This document shows, in pieces, positions 60,793 to 64,000 of a DNA stretch of 64,000 bases (the first letter of the stretch is position 1; every line of letters begins with the position of its first letter). The position numbers were made by a program, and so were the translations under genes. The notes beneath the pieces were generated by a model. It was not told the DNA's origin and did no database searches. It worked only from the letters and a program-made list of their open reading frames with translations. This DNA is from Xanthobacteraceae bacterium (GTDB lineage Bacteria; Pseudomonadota; Alphaproteobacteria; Rhizobiales; Xanthobacteraceae): positions 1 to 64,000 of the forward strand of contig JASHQS010000178.1 of the NCBI GenBank assembly GCA_030038995.1, written 5' to 3'.

Positions 60793-60971
60793 AGTCGCGC
60801 CCACACCCGAGTTCGGCCATCCGCGACGCTATCGCCAACGCCCGCCTATCGCCAATAGGACTGGTAAAAAAGCCCGATCGGGCGCATATTTTCTTCGACG
60901 CCGGGCCGCAACGGCCATATGGCCGGCGCGCCGCCAAAACCGGCGATCGCTCCCCGGGTGGAAACGCGTCC

Positions 60972-61220
60972 ATGTCCATTGCCCCGCTGCTCGCCCAATC
61001 GGCCTTCGATCCCGAGTTCATCGAGACGCTGGTTGCGGCCTACGAGGACGCCTGGAGGAAAGTCGAGCAATCCGGCAGCACCTTTGCATCGCCGCGCTAC
61101 CGGCGTGCCGCGCAGGAGATCGTCGCCAAGCGCATCATCGAAATGGCGCAACGCGGCGAACGCGAGCCGACGCAGCTTGCCGAAGACGCCGCGACCTACC
61201 TGGCCCGCTCCTACGCGTAA
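60972..61220 (+). CDS. Conserved small hypothetical protein
   Basis: 82 aa coherent helical ORF: FIETLVAAYEDAWRKVEQSGSTFASPRYRRAAQEIVAKRIIEMAQRGER. Confidence 0.6.
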   Translation: MSIAPLLAQSAFDPEFIETLVAAYEDAWRKVEQSGSTFASPRYRRAAQEIVAKRIIEMAQRGEREPTQLAEDAATYLARSYA

Positions 61221-61271
61221 CGCGCAGGCCTCGCACTCGAGGCGAAGGCCGGATGCTCGTCGTCTGAAGGA

Positions 61272-61679
61272 CTATCTTGAGGGGCCGTAGCCGAGGGCCG
61301 CCGCGGGCTCTTCTGCATAGCCCAAAGCGAGCGGCGCGGCGCGGCGCTCGCGGTGCAGCGCCCAATATCTCGCCTGCGCCTCTCGGCGCAACGCCGGCCT
61401 GCGCTGCTCCGCAAATCTCATGTTTGCAAGCGCGGGCTTGCGGCGATATTCTGCCGCCACGCTTCTTTGTGGAATAGTTCGGACCTCTGCAGCGCCATGC
61501 GACCGCCGCGGCGCTGCCATCTTGAGTGGATCGGCCCGCGCCACCGTCATGATCTCGGACCGCCGATTGGTCGCGTGATCGTGCGAATGATAAAGTAATG
61601 CGTCGGCCGACATCAGGAAAAAGACGATGATCGCGGCGACCGCGCTCAGATAGGCGAAGATGGCTGCCAGCAGTCCCAT
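61272..61679 (-). CDS. Small membrane hypothetical protein
   Basis: N-terminal TM MGLLAAIFAYLSAVAAIIVFFLMSADALLYHSHDH, basic C-terminus. Confidence 0.5.
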   Translation of the reverse strand: MGLLAAIFAYLSAVAAIIVFFLMSADALLYHSHDHATNRRSEIMTVARADPLKMAAPRRSHGAAEVRTIPQRSVAAEYRRKPALANMRFAEQRRPALRREAQARYWALHRERRAAPLALGYAEEPAAALGYGPSR

Positions 61680-61844
61680 GAACGGCCGCGATATCCAGCC
61701 CGCCGTTCCGATAATGCGCGATCGCCCCCCTGCGTTCCTGCGTGGGGCGAACCGGCCGCCGGCCTTGCGGAACCCGGTGCATCCCTGAAAGGTTGATCGT
61801 CTTGGGCAGAGTTTACCTTAGCTGAGCGGGGCGGCGGAAAAGTC

Positions 61845-62999
61845 GTGGACCTCGTTTGTTCTTCTCTATGGCTGGCGGTCGTCATCTGGCTGATCCTGCG
61901 AGCGGTCGGTCAACGCGGATTATTGCCTCGGCTGTCCGTGGCCGCGGCGCAGCCCGCCGATGCGGCCCGGTACGTCACGATCGTCGTCCCGGCGCGCGAT
62001 GAGGCGGCGAATATCGGCCGCTGCCTGCAATCGTTGTTGGCGCAGGATCATCCGGCAAACCGTCTCAAGGTGCTGGTGATCGACGATCATTCCGCCGACG
62101 ACACTGCCGCCATCGTGCGCGCCATCGCCGCCCGCCACCCGCGGGTTTCGCTGTTGTCGAGCCCGTCGCTGCCGCCGCGCTGGACCGGCAAATCGCACGC
62201 CTGCTGGATCGGCGCCCGCGCGGCGCCGGCGCAAACCGAATGGCTGTGTTTCGTGGATGCCGACGTGTGGGGCGAGCCGGCGCTGTTGTCGAGCGCAATC
62301 CATGCCGCGTTGGCGCAAGATATCGACCTTCTCTCGCTGGCGCCGCGCCAGGAGCTGCACAGCTTTGCCGAGCGCCTGATGCTGCCGTGCGGGCTCATTC
62401 TTCTGTCATTCCTGCAGGACTTGCGTGCGACGCAGGGCCGCAACGGCTCGGCGGTGACCGCCACCGGCCAGTTCATGCTGATCCGGCGCGACGCCTACGA
62501 GGCGGTCGGCGGCCATGCCGCGGTGTCCAACGTCATCTGCGAGGATTTGGAATTCGCGCGCCTTCTCAAGCAATCGGGCCGGTCCGTGCTGCTGATGGGC
62601 GGCGACGACGTAATCGCGACCCGCATGTATACCGGTTGGCGGACGCTGTGGCCGGGCTTTGCCAAGAATCTGGTCGATACGCTCGGCGGCCGGCGCGGCA
62701 CGCTGAGCTTCACACCGCTTGCGGTAATCCTGGCCTGGGCGGCGGTGGCGATGCCGATCATCGATGCATTCGCCTGCTGGCAAGCAGAGCCGGGCGCCTG
62801 GACCGCCCTCGCGGTGGCGCTGCTCGGCTCGGCCGCCGCCTTCGGCCTGCACGTCGCGGCGACGTTCTACTTCCGCATCCCATTCTGGTACGGTCTTCTG
62901 TTCCCGCTCGGCTATACGGTGGGCGCAGCCATCGCGCTCGACAGCGTGCGCCGCCGCCTGACCGGGCAGGTGATCTGGAAAGGCCGAATCTATTCATGA
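61845..62999 (+). CDS. hpnB: Hopanoid-associated glycosyltransferase
   Basis: GT2 motifs TIVVPARDEAANIGRCLQSLLAQDHP, CFVDADVWGEP, AVSNVICEDLEFARLLK. Confidence 0.82.
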   Translation: MDLVCSSLWLAVVIWLILRAVGQRGLLPRLSVAAAQPADAARYVTIVVPARDEAANIGRCLQSLLAQDHPANRLKVLVIDDHSADDTAAIVRAIAARHPRVSLLSSPSLPPRWTGKSHACWIGARAAPAQTEWLCFVDADVWGEPALLSSAIHAALAQDIDLLSLAPRQELHSFAERLMLPCGLILLSFLQDLRATQGRNGSAVTATGQFMLIRRDAYEAVGGHAAVSNVICEDLEFARLLKQSGRSVLLMGGDDVIATRMYTGWRTLWPGFAKNLVDTLGGRRGTLSFTPLAVILAWAAVAMPIIDAFACWQAEPGAWTALAVALLGSAAAFGLHVAATFYFRIPFWYGLLFPLGYTVGAAIALDSVRRRLTGQVIWKGRIYS

Positions 63000-64000
63000 A
63001 GGCGGCCAGGAGGAAGGCCGAGGGCGAGCGCCCCGCTGGCGACCGGGACGCGCGGCGGCTCATCGATCTCGAGGAAGCCCGCGCCGTGATCATCGCGGCT
63101 GCGGCGCTTGCCATCTTTCTCTATTTCATCAAGCTGATCTTGCTGCCGTTTCTGCTGCCGGCCGTGCTTGCCTATCTGTGCACACCGCTGCTCGATCGGC
63201 TCGCCGCGCGCACGCGCTGGCCGCGCTGGCTGTTTGCGGTTCTGTTCTTCCTGATTTTCGTCGGCGTCGGCGCCCTGTTCGCGGTTTTCGCCGGCGGGCG
63301 ATTGGTCGTCGAGGCGCGCAGCCTGGCGGCCGACCTGCAGGGCACGCTGGAGCGATTGGCTGGCGACGCCATCGGCAATGAGCCGGTTCGCCTGCTCGGC
63401 TACTCGTTCGACGCGCATCGGCTCGTACAGGCGCTAATTGAGCGGCTGCGCGATTGGCTCGGACAATCGGACAAGCTCGCCCTGCTGGCCGGCTACAGCT
63501 TGGCGGCCGTCATGGGCGTATTCCTCATGGCTGTTCTGTTGTTCTATTTCCTGATCAGCGGTCGCCGCGTGGCCCGCGGCATCTTCTGGATGGTGCCGCC
63601 GCATCGCCGCGCGCTTGCCCAGCGCATCTGGGAGCGGCTCGACCCGGTATTGATCCGCTACTTCCTCGGCATGATCGTCGTCATGATGTATGCGACGGCG
63701 GCGTCCTATGTGGGCCTGAAATACTTTCTCGGCATCGACCACGCCGTCCTTCTGGCGCTGTTGACCGGCATCCTCGAAACCGTGCCGGTGATCGGGCCGA
63801 CGTCGGCCGCCGTTATCGCCGGCTTGGTCTCGCTTCGTACCGCGACCGGGTTCGTGAGCATCCTGGATTACGCCCTGTACGCGACAGCGTTACGCCTATC
63901 GATCGATCAGCTGGTCGGTCCTTTCGTGCTCGGCACCGCCGCCCAGGTGCATCCGGTCCTGATCATCTTCTGCTTTCTCGCCGGCGGCATCGTGTTCGGG
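62996..64000 (+). CDS. AI-2E family transporter (3' end outside window)
   Basis: Open frame from ATG 62996 to window end; FIKLILLPFLLPAVLAYLCTPLLDRL, LALLTGILETVPVIGPTSAAVIAGLV. Confidence 0.87.
   Translation, partial: MKAARRKAEGERPAGDRDARRLIDLEEARAVIIAAAALAIFLYFIKLILLPFLLPAVLAYLCTPLLDRLAARTRWPRWLFAVLFFLIFVGVGALFAVFAGGRLVVEARSLAADLQGTLERLAGDAIGNEPVRLLGYSFDAHRLVQALIERLRDWLGQSDKLALLAGYSLAAVMGVFLMAVLLFYFLISGRRVARGIFWMVPPHRRALAQRIWERLDPVLIRYFLGMIVVMMYATAASYVGLKYFLGIDHAVLLALLTGILETVPVIGPTSAAVIAGLVSLRTATGFVSILDYALYATALRLSIDQLVGPFVLGTAAQVHPVLIIFCFLAGGIVFG

Noticed and set aside
58468-60804. 778-aa minus-strand ORF covering the antiporter gene
   Set aside because: Antisense shadow ORF of high-GC coding DNA; the plus strand encodes a recognisable antiporter, while this product is low-complexity His/Asp/Arg-rich.
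1-64000. CRISPR arrays, rRNA operons, complete IS elements
   Set aside because: No regularly spaced repeats, no rRNA sequence and no transposase ORFs were recognised; the only recombinase-like gene is the truncated integrase.

Overview
Alphaproteobacterial (rhizobiales-like, high-GC) window. It reads as a chromosomal backbone interrupted by a ~50 kb genomic island. Left backbone (1-4719): CaiB/BaiF CoA-transferase, enoyl-CoA hydratase, amidohydrolase, Rieske protein, DoxX, ending at tRNA-Ser(CGA) (4720-4809). Right backbone (~54.8 kb onward): hisZ-hisG, CPA2 antiporter with USP-like tail, hpnB, AI-2E transporter. The last 15 nt of the tRNA (cctccctctccgcca, 4795-4809) recur exactly at 54691-54705, which looks like an attL/attR pair. 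Between them are a decayed accessory segment (phage-tail-like protein, broken NYN gene, Flp pilin, N-truncated tyrosine integrase) and a nearly complete lanthanide-type methanol-to-formate module: XoxF/XoxG/XoxJ, Fae, MtdB, Mch, FhcBADC, H4MPT and methylofuran biosynthesis genes, PQQ-alcohol-dehydrogenase-associated accessory and ABC genes, a two-component system and a TonB-dependent receptor. The most unusual single item is a 1078-codon ORF that joins a complete TonB-dependent receptor to a C-terminal Omp25/31-type barrel, next to a stand-alone paralogue of that barrel. Several accessory genes carry frameshifts or deletions. All calls come from reading the sequence and the supplied ORF track; no database search was run.
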